Part shown: one piece after another, positions 47,696 through 55,973 of the stretch
Numbering within the stretch: position 1 is the first letter of the stretch
Layout of the letters: each line of letters starts with the position of its first letter
DNA from: Arthrobacter sp. 260
GTDB lineage: Bacteria > Actinomycetota > Actinomycetes > Actinomycetales > Micrococcaceae
Length of the DNA: 64,000 nt
NCBI RefSeq assembly: GCF_013116745.1
Contig: NZ_JABFOE010000001.1
Span: forward strand, 434,001-498,000
Direction of reading: 5' to 3'
The notes under the pieces: model-generated
Databases searched by the model: none
What the model was told of the DNA's origin: nothing
What the model saw: only the letters and a program-made list of their open reading frames with translations
Program-made: the position numbers and the translations under genes

Positions 47696-49150
47696 ATGGG
47701 AATCCGATCCGGCACGCAGTATCTGGACAAGCTGAACTCCATGCGGCCGCACGTGGTCATCAATGGCGAAACGGTCAGCGAAAACGTCGCCGACCACCCG
47801 GCGTTCCGGAACGTCGCACGGACCTACGCCCGGCTCTACGATCTCCAGCACGATCCTGACTACACCGAACAACTCACCTACGTCTCGCCGACGAGCGGCG
47901 ACCTGGTGAACGCCTCCTTTCTGGTGCCGCGGACCGTCGCGGATCTTCAGCGGCGCCGAGCGGCAACCTCCTGCTGGGCGGAATACTCGCACGGGTTTTT
48001 GGGCAGGACGGGTGACTATATGAACGGTTGCCTGACCGCGCTGAGCACCGCCGAAAAGTGGTTCGCGCAGGCGGATCCGATGTTCGGCGAGAATATCCGC
48101 CGGTTCTACGAGCACTGCCGGGAGAACGATCTCCTCACCACCCACACCCTCATCCCGCCGCAGGTCAACCGGTCGGTGGCCGGGTCCGAGCAGCTGGGTG
48201 GCCAGCTCTCCGCCCGGATCACTGAGGAGCGCGACGATGGAATCATCATCAACGGGGCGCGCATGCTCGCTACCATCGCACCCATCGCCGACGAACTGCT
48301 GGTGTTCCCCTCCACCCTGTTGCGGGGAACACCGGAGGATGCTCCGTACTCCTATGCGTTTGCGCTGCCGAGCGACACCGAAGGCCTGAGGTACCTCTGC
48401 CGTACCTCGCTCTACAACGGGGGATCGACGCACGACGAGCCGCTGGCGTCGCGTTTTGAGGAGATGGACGCCGTCGTCGTCTTCGACAACGTGTTCGTGC
48501 CCAACGAGCGGGTCTTCATGCTGGGTCACCCGGACCTGTGCAACAGTTTCTACTCCGACACGGGTGCCGGAGCGCTGATGACCCACCAGGTGGTCAGCCG
48601 GACCATCGCCAAGAGCGAGTTTTTCCTGGGCCTGGCATCGGAGCTGTCGCAATCGATCGGCATCGACGGTTTCCAGCACATCCAGGAGGATCTCGCCGAA
48701 CTGATCCAGACGGTGGAAATCGGCAAGGCCCTGATGCGGGCATCGGAAGTGGATGCGCAGCGCAACGACGACGGCGTCATGCTGCCGAAGTGGACCACCC
48801 TGAACGCCGCTCGGAACTGGTATCCGAAGGTGGCTCAGCGGTTCCCCGAGATCATCAGGAAGTTCGCCGCGAGCGGCCTGATGGCACTTCCCGGGGAAGC
48901 CGATCTGGCCAGCGCGGCGTTGCCGGACATTGAGCTATACCTGCAGGCGAAGACCCTCACCGGACCCGAGCGGGTGCGGCTGTTCAAGCTGGCGCACGAC
49001 GCGTCGATCTCCGGGTTCTCCGGGCGCCAGGCCCTGTACGAATACTTCTTCTTCGGTGACCCAGTGCGGATGGCCGGAGCACTGGTGAAGAGCTATGACA
49101 CGGCGCCGGTGCAGGCGCGGGTCCGTGAGTTCCTGAACCGTTCGGACTGA
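47696..49150 (+). CDS. hpaB: 4-hydroxyphenylacetate 3-monooxygenase, oxygenase component
   Basis: The 484-residue FADH2-dependent hydroxylase begins GIRSGTQYLDKLNSMRPHVVINGE and carries GFLGRTGDYMNG, HTLIPPQVNRS, and the acyl-CoA-dehydrogenase-like helical C-terminus with LPGEADLAS. HpaB enzymes hydroxylate 4-hydroxyphenylacetate or related phenols (some act on chlorophenols or tyrosol), so the exact substrate is unsure. With hpaC and IclR it forms a small aromatic-degradation module; no ring-cleavage genes are in view. Confidence 0.93.
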   Translation: MGIRSGTQYLDKLNSMRPHVVINGETVSENVADHPAFRNVARTYARLYDLQHDPDYTEQLTYVSPTSGDLVNASFLVPRTVADLQRRRAATSCWAEYSHGFLGRTGDYMNGCLTALSTAEKWFAQADPMFGENIRRFYEHCRENDLLTTHTLIPPQVNRSVAGSEQLGGQLSARITEERDDGIIINGARMLATIAPIADELLVFPSTLLRGTPEDAPYSYAFALPSDTEGLRYLCRTSLYNGGSTHDEPLASRFEEMDAVVVFDNVFVPNERVFMLGHPDLCNSFYSDTGAGALMTHQVVSRTIAKSEFFLGLASELSQSIGIDGFQHIQEDLAELIQTVEIGKALMRASEVDAQRNDDGVMLPKWTTLNAARNWYPKVAQRFPEIIRKFAASGLMALPGEADLASAALPDIELYLQAKTLTGPERVRLFKLAHDASISGFSGRQALYEYFFFGDPVRMAGALVKSYDTAPVQARVREFLNRSD

Positions 49151-49265
49151 CCTGGCCTGACTGGCGACTAACCGCGACGGGCTGCGCCGCCGCCCAGGTA
49201 CTTGATAGCCCGGACCCGGTCGGCTACTTTTGCGCTATCGGTCTCACCAGCGATGGGAGAGAACC

Positions 49266-51002
49266 GTGTCCGGCACCGGGTCAGAGTCCACCAATCGATC
49301 GTCGTCGGGCACCGGATCAGGGCCCGTTGCCCTGGCGGTGGCCGCGGTCCTGCTCGGCGGGTACGCCGGGCTCATAGTCACCGCCACGCCGTCGTCGGCG
49401 GTGGTGATCGACGAGCGTATCCCGTGCGCCGAGCTCCTCCCACCGGACTACGCCGAGGCTTTCGCCGGTGCAGGCTACGAACTTGTCGACCTGGGTGAGG
49501 ATCCGTCGGGGGATCCCAACGACCCCTTCGTCGCCAACGGCGGAAGCAGCTGCCGGTGGGGGATACCCCAGTCGGACATTCTTGAACCCTTCAGCTACTC
49601 ACCGCTGGACGACGCCGCCGCGCAGGAGCAGCGGAACCGACTTCTGGGCGAGGGGTACAGCCAGGAACAGACCGACGACGGCCTCATCCTCCGGCCGCCG
49701 CCCGAGGAGGGCTTCGGCAACTTCTTCCCGGATTACCAGTACGTCTTCACTGATGGCTTCTGGTTCAACGCGGGCAGCCCTGAAATCATTGCCCAGATGC
49801 GTGAGACGGTCGACGCCGCGGAACCACCTGCCGAACCCGAACCGGAGCCCACTGTGGAACCCGATCCGCTGCCGGAAGTCACCCAGCAGGAAGTACTGGT
49901 TGAGGAACCGGTTACCGCGCTCCTTCCCGACCAGCCGCCCGAAATCCAGGTGTTCGGTGCAGCTGAACCGTCGGTCCTGAGCGGGCTGCGCCCGGTCGGA
50001 GACGTGGTGCTCACCCCCGCCGTCGTCACGGGCACCGTCACAGTAGCGGTCATCTTCGCCGCAATTGTCGGACTGCCCGGCAAACTGATGGAACAGGCCC
50101 TGGCCGGGAACTGGGACCGGATCCGGCGTCATCTCACCCCTCTGACCACGCCCCTGCACCGCTGGCGAGAATCACCGGGGGCCCGGACCGTCACAGCCAG
50201 GCTCTCCGCCGCACCGCAGTGGGCCGCCATCGCAGGCGGTGTGGTCATCGCCAGCATCCTCTCGGGATTCATTGACCCGGAGTTCGGCCTCAATCCCGGG
50301 TCGCTCAGGATGTTCCTCTCCTTCGCCGTGACCTTCATGGTGGAGGGTCTGCTCGGGCTCGCGGTGATTGCCCTCATCCTGCGGAGCAGAGGTGAGACCG
50401 TGGGGTTGCACCTGAGGTATGGTTCCTTGCTGGTGATCGTGGCGGCAGTGGTCCTCAGCCGGGTAACTGAATTCCAGCCCGGCGTGGTGTTCGGCCTCAT
50501 CATTGCGCTGAGCTACGCATCGACCGGGTCCCTGCGGCGGGAGGCCGCACTCACCGGCGCGGAGGTGGGGTACGTCCTGGCCCTGGGGATCGGGAGCTGG
50601 CTCACCTACAGTGAGCTCACTGAACGCAGCGGCGCATCGCCCGGGCCGCTGGATGTATTTGTCATCGAGACGGCTGCCGGCCTGGCCATCGGATGCCTCG
50701 CCGCGCTGCCCCTGGTCCTGCTGCCGTGGCGCGGCCTGCCCGGAGGCACGCTGTATGCGTTTAATCGCCGGCTGTGGGCGGCCAGCTATCTTGTAGCCAG
50801 TCTGACCTTCGTCGTCGTCGTGATTCCCTTCCCTGAAAGCTGGCAGGCAGTCGAAACGTCACTGATCACGTGGATCGCGCTGTACCTGGTGTACGCGGCG
50901 ATGGCGGTGTTCGTCTGGTGGTGGTTGACCCATCTGTGGCCTGGAACCGATGATCCCGCCGAGCCGGAAGCGCTGGACCCGGAGCTGGAGGGTCGCCGGT
51001 AA
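49266..51002 (+). CDS. multipass membrane protein with exported N-terminal domain, unknown
   Basis: The 578-residue protein starts with a signal-anchor (about residues 20-45), then an acidic extracytoplasmic domain of about 200 residues with a Pro/Glu-rich segment (AEPEPEPTVEPDPLPE), and about nine membrane helices in the C-terminal half. The membrane part has a run LNPGSLRMFLSFAVTFMVEG, also seen in uncharacterised actinobacterial proteins. No enzymatic motif. GTG 49266 has GGGAGAG upstream; the frame is open to 49230. Confidence 0.72.
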   Translation: MSGTGSESTNRSSSGTGSGPVALAVAAVLLGGYAGLIVTATPSSAVVIDERIPCAELLPPDYAEAFAGAGYELVDLGEDPSGDPNDPFVANGGSSCRWGIPQSDILEPFSYSPLDDAAAQEQRNRLLGEGYSQEQTDDGLILRPPPEEGFGNFFPDYQYVFTDGFWFNAGSPEIIAQMRETVDAAEPPAEPEPEPTVEPDPLPEVTQQEVLVEEPVTALLPDQPPEIQVFGAAEPSVLSGLRPVGDVVLTPAVVTGTVTVAVIFAAIVGLPGKLMEQALAGNWDRIRRHLTPLTTPLHRWRESPGARTVTARLSAAPQWAAIAGGVVIASILSGFIDPEFGLNPGSLRMFLSFAVTFMVEGLLGLAVIALILRSRGETVGLHLRYGSLLVIVAAVVLSRVTEFQPGVVFGLIIALSYASTGSLRREAALTGAEVGYVLALGIGSWLTYSELTERSGASPGPLDVFVIETAAGLAIGCLAALPLVLLPWRGLPGGTLYAFNRRLWAASYLVASLTFVVVVIPFPESWQAVETSLITWIALYLVYAAMAVFVWWWLTHLWPGTDDPAEPEALDPELEGRR

Positions 51003-51096
51003 CCTGCCGGGCCACTGGCCTTTCCTGCCGTCGGCGACGTTCCCGCGGGGTGCACGGATTAAAGTGACAGAGGGTAGTATGATCAGCGTCACAATT

Positions 51097-51110
51097 ACCG
51101 AACGTTCTGT
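51097..51110. promoter_or_regulatory. TetR-like palindrome upstream of the MHS symporter
   Basis: ACCGAACGTTCTGT pairs at 12 of 14 positions around a perfect GAACGTTC core, 34 bp before the transporter ATG. This is the shape of many TetR-family sites. No TetR gene lies in the window, so the cognate regulator would be elsewhere. Confidence 0.4.
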
Positions 51111-51143
51111 CAGTAAATAGTCCGCCCCACCCTGGAGTACACA

Positions 51144-52475
51144 ATGACGTCTTCTTCAACCAGCGTTGGCCAGCCCAACCAGCGCGTGACCCGCGAGGAA
51201 CGCAAGGTTCTCGCGGGGACCCTGGTCGGCACCACCATCGAGTGGTACGACTTCTTCATTTTCGCCCAGCTCACCGCAACAGTCCTGGCGGGGCTTTTCC
51301 TGACCCCGCTGTCGGAGTCCAATGCGGGCCTGGCCCAGATTCTCTCCTTCGCCCTGATCGGTATCAGCTTCCTGTTCCGTCCGCTGGGCGCCATCGTCGC
51401 CGGCCACCTGGGCGACCGGATCGGCCGCAAGGCAGTCCTGGTGATGACCCTGCTCCTGATGGGCGGCGCCACCGCGCTGATCGGCCTGCTGCCGACCTAC
51501 GCTCAGATCGGCATGTGGGCGCCCATCCTGCTCATCCTCTTCCGTATCATCCAGGGCTTCTCGGCGGGTGGCGAATGGGGCGGTGCGGCCCTGATGGCTG
51601 TAGAGCATGCACCGGTACACAAGCGTGGACTCTTCGGTGCCTACCCGCAGATCGGCGTCCCGATCGGCATGATTCTGGCAACCAGCCTGCTCCTGCTGCT
51701 GCGCACGGTCCTCACCGAGGACGAGTTCCTCGCCTGGGGCTGGCGGATTCCGTTCCTCCTCTCGGTGGTCCTCATCGTGGTGGGCTACCTGATTCGTCGC
51801 TCAGTCGCCGAGAGCCCCGTGTTCAAGGAAATGGCCCAGCGCAAAGCTGAGAGCAAGGCGCCGTTGCGCGAACTGTTCAAGAACCACACGAGGAACGTAC
51901 TCCTGTCCGCCGCCATCTTCATAGGCAACAACGCGGCTGGCTACCTCCTGATCGCCTTCTTCATCTCCTACGCGACCGGACGGCTGGGTCTTCCCATCAC
52001 CGACGTTCTGCTCGCGACGGTGCTGGCCTCGTTCGGTTGGCTCATCTTCACCATGGTGGGTGGCTGGCTCTCCGACAAGATCGGCAGGGTCCGCACCTTC
52101 CAGATCGGTTACGCCTGGGTCTTTGTCTGGATGATCCCCATGTTCATGATGATCGACACCGGTGACATCGTGCTCTACGGCATTGCGCTGTTCGTGCTGA
52201 CCATCGGACTGGGACTGTCCTACGGGCCCATGTCCGCCATGTACGCCGAGATGTTCCCCGCCCAGGTGCGGTACTCGGGCATCTCGATCGGGTACGCCCT
52301 CGGTGCGATCCTCGGTGGTGCCTTCGCCGCGACAGTGGCACAGGCCCTGCTCGAGGCATACGAGTGGTCGGGGTCGGTCGCAATCTACATCATGGTGCTC
52401 TGCGTGATTTCCTTCATCGGGGTGAGCCTGGTCAAGGAAACCAAGGGCGCACCCCTGGGTGTGTCGCACCACTAG
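51144..52475 (+). CDS. MHS-family MFS symporter
   Basis: The 443-residue transporter belongs to the metabolite:H+ symporter group: TIEWYDFFIFAQLTATVLAG at the start, RPLGAIVAGHLGDRIGRK (motif A), GFSAGGEWGGAALMAVEHAP (the family hallmark). Relatives import carboxylates such as shikimate, proline/betaine or citrate; which one cannot be told. It is monocistronic with a strong terminator. Confidence 0.93.
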   Translation: MTSSSTSVGQPNQRVTREERKVLAGTLVGTTIEWYDFFIFAQLTATVLAGLFLTPLSESNAGLAQILSFALIGISFLFRPLGAIVAGHLGDRIGRKAVLVMTLLLMGGATALIGLLPTYAQIGMWAPILLILFRIIQGFSAGGEWGGAALMAVEHAPVHKRGLFGAYPQIGVPIGMILATSLLLLLRTVLTEDEFLAWGWRIPFLLSVVLIVVGYLIRRSVAESPVFKEMAQRKAESKAPLRELFKNHTRNVLLSAAIFIGNNAAGYLLIAFFISYATGRLGLPITDVLLATVLASFGWLIFTMVGGWLSDKIGRVRTFQIGYAWVFVWMIPMFMMIDTGDIVLYGIALFVLTIGLGLSYGPMSAMYAEMFPAQVRYSGISIGYALGAILGGAFAATVAQALLEAYEWSGSVAIYIMVLCVISFIGVSLVKETKGAPLGVSHH

Positions 52476-52494
52476 CGGGACCAGCCCAACCTCA

Positions 52495-52538
52495 AGAGGC
52501 CGGAAGCGGCGGGAGAACTCCCACTGTTTCCGGCCTCT
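52495..52538 (+). terminator. terminator after the MHS symporter
   Basis: AGAGGCCGGAA (52495-52505) and TTCCGGCCTCT (52528-52538) form a perfect 11-bp stem with a GGAG/CTCC mini-stem in the loop. It begins 19 nt after the stop codon and is followed by CGTCTTG. Confidence 0.85.
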
Positions 52539-52556
52539 CGTCTTGCCGGGCAGTGT

Positions 52557-52562
52557 TAACCT
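52557..52562 (+). promoter_or_regulatory. -10 box of leaderless Fpg/Nei gene
   Basis: TAACCT, then AGGTCC (6 nt) and the ATG at 52569. Confidence 0.45.
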
Positions 52563-52568
52563 AGGTCC

Positions 52569-53465
52569 ATGCCAGAGATGCCTGAGGTGCAGGGGCTAGT
52601 TGACTTCCTGCGACGGAAGTTGATTCCCGACGACGGACCCCCCGCCGTCGTCGCCGACGTTGAAGTCGCATCCTTCTCGGTGCTGAAGACGGCGCAGGTA
52701 CCGGTGCGCGCGCTCACCGGCGAGCCGGTGCAGTCAGCTCACCGGCGCGGGAAGTTCCTGGTGCTTCAGATCGGCGGTAAATACCTCGTGATGCACCTGG
52801 CACGGGCCGGGTGGCTCAGGTGGTCCGATAATCTCAGCACCACGCGGCTAAAACCCGGCAAGGGGCCGATCGCGTTGCGGGTACGGTTCGCCCACGGCGG
52901 GAACGACGCCGGCGCGGGCGACCAGCCTGGTTTTGATCTGACCGAGGCGGGCACCCGGAAGTCGCTGGCAGCCTATCTGGTGGAGCATCCCGACGAGGTG
53001 CCCGGGATCGCCCGTCTGGGGCCGGACGCCCTGGACATGGACCTGGACTCCTTCGCGGAATTGCTGAAGTCCCACGCCGGCCAGATCAAGGGCCTCCTGC
53101 GGGACCAGTCGAAGGTGGCGGGAATCGGGAACGCGTATAGCGACGAGATCCTCCATGCCGCCCGTCTGTCGCCGTTTGCCCACGCGAACAAACTGGACGA
53201 CGACGCCGTCGCTACCCTGCACGCCACGATGCGGCAGATGCTGCAGACGGCCATCACGGCGGCGTCGGGAAAGCCCGCCAAGGAACTCAAGGACACCAAA
53301 CGGGAGGCGCTGCGGGTCCATGCGCGGACCGGGGAGCCCTGCCCGGTGTGCGGAGACACGGTGCGTGAGGTGTCCTTCGCGGATTCCTCGCTGCAGTACT
53401 GCCCCACCTGCCAGACCGGCGGGAAGCCCCTCGCCGACCGGCGAACCTCCAAGTTCCTGAAGTAG
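52569..53465 (+). CDS. Fpg/Nei family DNA glycosylase
   Basis: The 298-residue base-excision enzyme begins MPEMPEV with the N-terminal proline nucleophile and Glu. The RRGKFLVLQ beta-hairpin lysine, the helix-two-turn-helix IKGLLRDQSKVAGIGNAYSDEILHAARLSP and the zinc finger CPVCGDTV...YCPTCQT are present, so it should be active. It belongs to the actinobacterial Fpg-like clade; substrate preference (8-oxoguanine or oxidised pyrimidine) is not clear. Confidence 0.93.
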   Translation: MPEMPEVQGLVDFLRRKLIPDDGPPAVVADVEVASFSVLKTAQVPVRALTGEPVQSAHRRGKFLVLQIGGKYLVMHLARAGWLRWSDNLSTTRLKPGKGPIALRVRFAHGGNDAGAGDQPGFDLTEAGTRKSLAAYLVEHPDEVPGIARLGPDALDMDLDSFAELLKSHAGQIKGLLRDQSKVAGIGNAYSDEILHAARLSPFAHANKLDDDAVATLHATMRQMLQTAITAASGKPAKELKDTKREALRVHARTGEPCPVCGDTVREVSFADSSLQYCPTCQTGGKPLADRRTSKFLK

Positions 53466-53466
53466 C

Positions 53467-53495
53467 GAGCCCGCAACCTCGTAGGCTGCGGGCTC
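53467..53495. terminator. terminator between convergent genes
   Basis: GAGCCCGCA (53467-53475) and TGCGGGCTC (53487-53495) pair perfectly (9 bp, 11-nt loop) directly after the glycosylase stop. It can also serve the minus-strand gene ending at 53502. Confidence 0.75.
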
Positions 53496-53501
53496 CGTCG
53501 C

Positions 53502-53987
53502 CTACGGGCGCAGGGGAGGGGAGACAGGTGCTCCGGTCGCCGATACCCGGCGGGGGCGGAACCGGCGAAAGCTATACACGATCAGGGAAATGGCGATCAC
53601 GCCCGAGCCGATCATGGTGCCTCCCGTGACCCACCCGCCAGGAAGCCACCAACGCTCCTCCAGTGGCCACCATCCGGGTGTGGGTGGCTGCAGCCCCCAG
53701 ATGACACCGATCGTCATCAGGATCAGGGCACCCAGGACGCTCAAGGCGATGCGGGGCCAGGTCTGAACTCCCAACTCCGCCGCGTGCAGGGCACGCGCCT
53801 TGATGGGGTGCAGCAGCCGGTCGGCCCATGCGTACCGCAGGGACAGGATGGTGAGCCCGGCAGCGAGCATCAGGAGACCGGGGCCGGGCAACACCAGTGC
53901 TGCCACGCCCAGAACCACCAGGGTCCACCCGCCCACTTCGATGGCGACCCGCCGTATCCACGGGTGAACCCGATCCGACTTCATCAT
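53502..53987 (-). CDS. PGPGW-type (TIGR02611) membrane protein
   Basis: The 161-residue protein has four hydrophobic segments; the first contains GVAALVLPGPGLLMLAAGLTILS, matching the PGPGW/TIGR02611 family with a leucine in the last position. Function unknown. It ends with a basic and proline-rich tail. Confidence 0.8.
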   Translation of the reverse strand: MMKSDRVHPWIRRVAIEVGGWTLVVLGVAALVLPGPGLLMLAAGLTILSLRYAWADRLLHPIKARALHAAELGVQTWPRIALSVLGALILMTIGVIWGLQPPTPGWWPLEERWWLPGGWVTGGTMIGSGVIAISLIVYSFRRFRPRRVSATGAPVSPPLRP

Positions 53988-54092
53988 GGAATTAGCTTCC
54001 CATACTCGGCAGGCGGGCGCGCGGCCGCGACCGGCACAGCCCCACCGGCCAGATGCTGGACACCGGACCGCCCAGAACGGAAGGATGACCCC

Positions 54093-54668
54093 ATGGGCAG
54101 ACTGATCTACTCCATCATGAGTTCGCTGGACGGCTACATCGCCGATGAGGCGGGCACCTTCGACTGGGCTGTCCCCGACGAAGAGGTGCTTGACTTCATC
54201 AACGACCAGGAGCTCAAAGTTGGTACTTATCTTTACGGGCGCACCACGTACGAGATGATGACCGGCTGGGAAACCGATGATAGCTACGCCGCACAGTCGC
54301 CGCAGTCAGCGCGTTTCGCGGGCATCTGGCAGGGGGCTGAAAAGATCGTCTACTCCACCACGCTGGCCGACGTGTCGACCCGGCATACCGGCCTGCGCCG
54401 CGCGTTCGACGCCGACGAGGTCAGGCAACTGCTCGACGGCGCCACCGCCGACGTCAACATCGCTGGGCCCACCCTCGCCGCCCATGCGTTCACCGCCGGG
54501 CTGGTTGACGAGATCCAGGTGATCGTGGCGCCGGTGATCGTGGGCGGAGGAACGGCGTTCTACCCGAAGGCCCACGTGCCCCTGGTGCTGCGCGACAGCC
54601 GCACCTTTGGAAACTCGATGGCCTGGCTCCGGTATGAGGTCGTTAGGATGGCAGGACGAGTCGAATAG
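54093..54668 (+). CDS. dihydrofolate-reductase-like (RibD C-terminal) protein
   Basis: The 191-residue protein has the RibD_C/DHFR fold: LIYSIMSSLDGYIAD, TYLYGRTTYEMMTGW, VYSTTL, NIAGPTLAAHAF and IVAPVIVGGGTAFYP. Such reductases occur widely in actinobacteria as stand-alone genes of unknown substrate. GGAAGG precedes the ATG at 54093; the frame upstream overlies the neighbouring gene and is not real. Confidence 0.9.
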   Translation: MGRLIYSIMSSLDGYIADEAGTFDWAVPDEEVLDFINDQELKVGTYLYGRTTYEMMTGWETDDSYAAQSPQSARFAGIWQGAEKIVYSTTLADVSTRHTGLRRAFDADEVRQLLDGATADVNIAGPTLAAHAFTAGLVDEIQVIVAPVIVGGGTAFYPKAHVPLVLRDSRTFGNSMAWLRYEVVRMAGRVE

Positions 54669-54685
54669 CAACCAGAAGGAGCGCC

Positions 54686-54841
54686 ATGACTGAGCAGCCT
54701 GACCACGAGGACGCGAACGCCGACGAGAAGTCGAAGGGCCCCGACGGCACCATCCCGGAGTCCGAGGACGGCGTCGGCGCAGGAGTCACCGAGGATCCAT
54801 CGAGCTTTGAGCCCGAGGAACCTGCAGAAGAAGAAAACTAG
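54686..54841 (+). CDS. 51-residue acidic small protein
   Basis: MTEQPDHEDANADEKSKG begins a highly acidic protein (about 40% Asp/Glu) ending EPEEPAEEEN. AAGGAG lies four bases before the ATG, and the start is 17 nt after the reductase stop, so it is likely co-transcribed. There is no hydrophobic segment or Cys. Its TAG stop overlaps the kinase stop on the opposite strand within CTAG (54838-54841). Similar small acidic proteins are common in Micrococcaceae without known role. Confidence 0.7.
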   Translation: MTEQPDHEDANADEKSKGPDGTIPESEDGVGAGVTEDPSSFEPEEPAEEEN

Positions 54842-55833
54842 CCCAGTCTCGGGGCGTGGGCCGGTGGTGCGGGGATGTACACCTTGCCGGTGATGACGTT
54901 TCCGGTCACGATGCCATTGGTCATCACGCCGCCGGTCACCGGCTCCGACGGGTCTGCGGGCTCGTCGGAGCGCGTGCCGATCAAGGGCCTGAGCACCTTG
55001 CTCTCGTCGGCATCGAGTGCGTACTCCCGCAGGACCAGGGCCACTTCATGTGCATCGGGACGCTGCTGGGGATCGCGCGCAGTCATACTGGTGAGCAGGG
55101 TGCCCCACACCGGTCCCAGCGAGTCGGGAACCTCCGGGTCGCGCAGCAGTCTGGCCACCGCGGCTTCGACCACCGCACCCGGGAAGGCCTTCTGACCGGT
55201 GAGGCACTCCAGCAGGACCAGGCCGAGGGAGTAGATATCGGACTTGGCATCGACTACCGAACCGTGCGCCTGCTCGGGGCTGAGGTAGTTGGCGGTCCCG
55301 ATGGTGGCTCCCGTGGCGGTAGCCATGGTGGCATTCACCATCCGGGCAATCCCAAAATCGGTCAGCTTGGAATACAGCCGGGTGTCATGCTCCCCGGCCC
55401 GGTAAAGCAAAATGTTGGCGGGTTTCACATCACGGTGGATGACCCCCTGCGAGTGGATGTAGGCCAGCGCGTCGGCCAGGTCCGCACCAAGCTGCGCCAC
55501 CTCAAGAGGTTCCAGGCGCTCTGCCTTCAGCAGCTTCCGCAGGTCCCTGCCGTCGACAATTTCCATCACCAGGAAACTGGTGGTGCGGCCTGATTCGTCC
55601 TCGTGCAGACCCGCGTCATGCAGCGTGACCAGGCCCGGGTGGTTCAGCGTGGCCAACAACAGGGTTTCGGTGTGCTGGCGCCGGTAGTCGTCGTCATCCG
55701 ATGTGCTCGGATTGAACACCTTGACTGCGACATCGCGGCCAAGGTTCTCGTCGGTCGCCCGGTACACCGAGGACGCGCCGCCCGTTCCGAGCAGCTCAGC
55801 GGTCCTGTACCGCTGCCCTAACAGTTGGTTCAC
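54838..55833 (-). CDS. soluble Ser/Thr protein kinase
   Basis: The 331-residue protein has a complete Hanks-type kinase domain: GTGGASSVYRA loop, the AVKVF lysine, HRDVKPANILL, DFGIARM and GTANYLSPEQAHG. It lacks the transmembrane helix and PASTA/extracellular domain of PknB-type kinases. The last 35 residues form a repeated TGxVxTGxV pattern (VTGGVMTNGIVTGNVITGKV), suggesting a short beta structure after the kinase domain. GTG at 55833 is preceded by AAGGA. Confidence 0.93.
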   Translation of the reverse strand: MNQLLGQRYRTAELLGTGGASSVYRATDENLGRDVAVKVFNPSTSDDDDYRRQHTETLLLATLNHPGLVTLHDAGLHEDESGRTTSFLVMEIVDGRDLRKLLKAERLEPLEVAQLGADLADALAYIHSQGVIHRDVKPANILLYRAGEHDTRLYSKLTDFGIARMVNATMATATGATIGTANYLSPEQAHGSVVDAKSDIYSLGLVLLECLTGQKAFPGAVVEAAVARLLRDPEVPDSLGPVWGTLLTSMTARDPQQRPDAHEVALVLREYALDADESKVLRPLIGTRSDEPADPSEPVTGGVMTNGIVTGNVITGKVYIPAPPAHAPRLG

Positions 55834-55973
55834 GGGTTCCTTAAATTACTCATGGTCGGCGAGGATCAGCACCTGTAAAGCTAAGCCCGCTGACTATGCC
55901 ACGCTATCGTACTCGCGGGGTGTAGGGTTGCGCGCCACACGTTGCCCCCCCCGGAAACAGCTTCCGGCACCGC

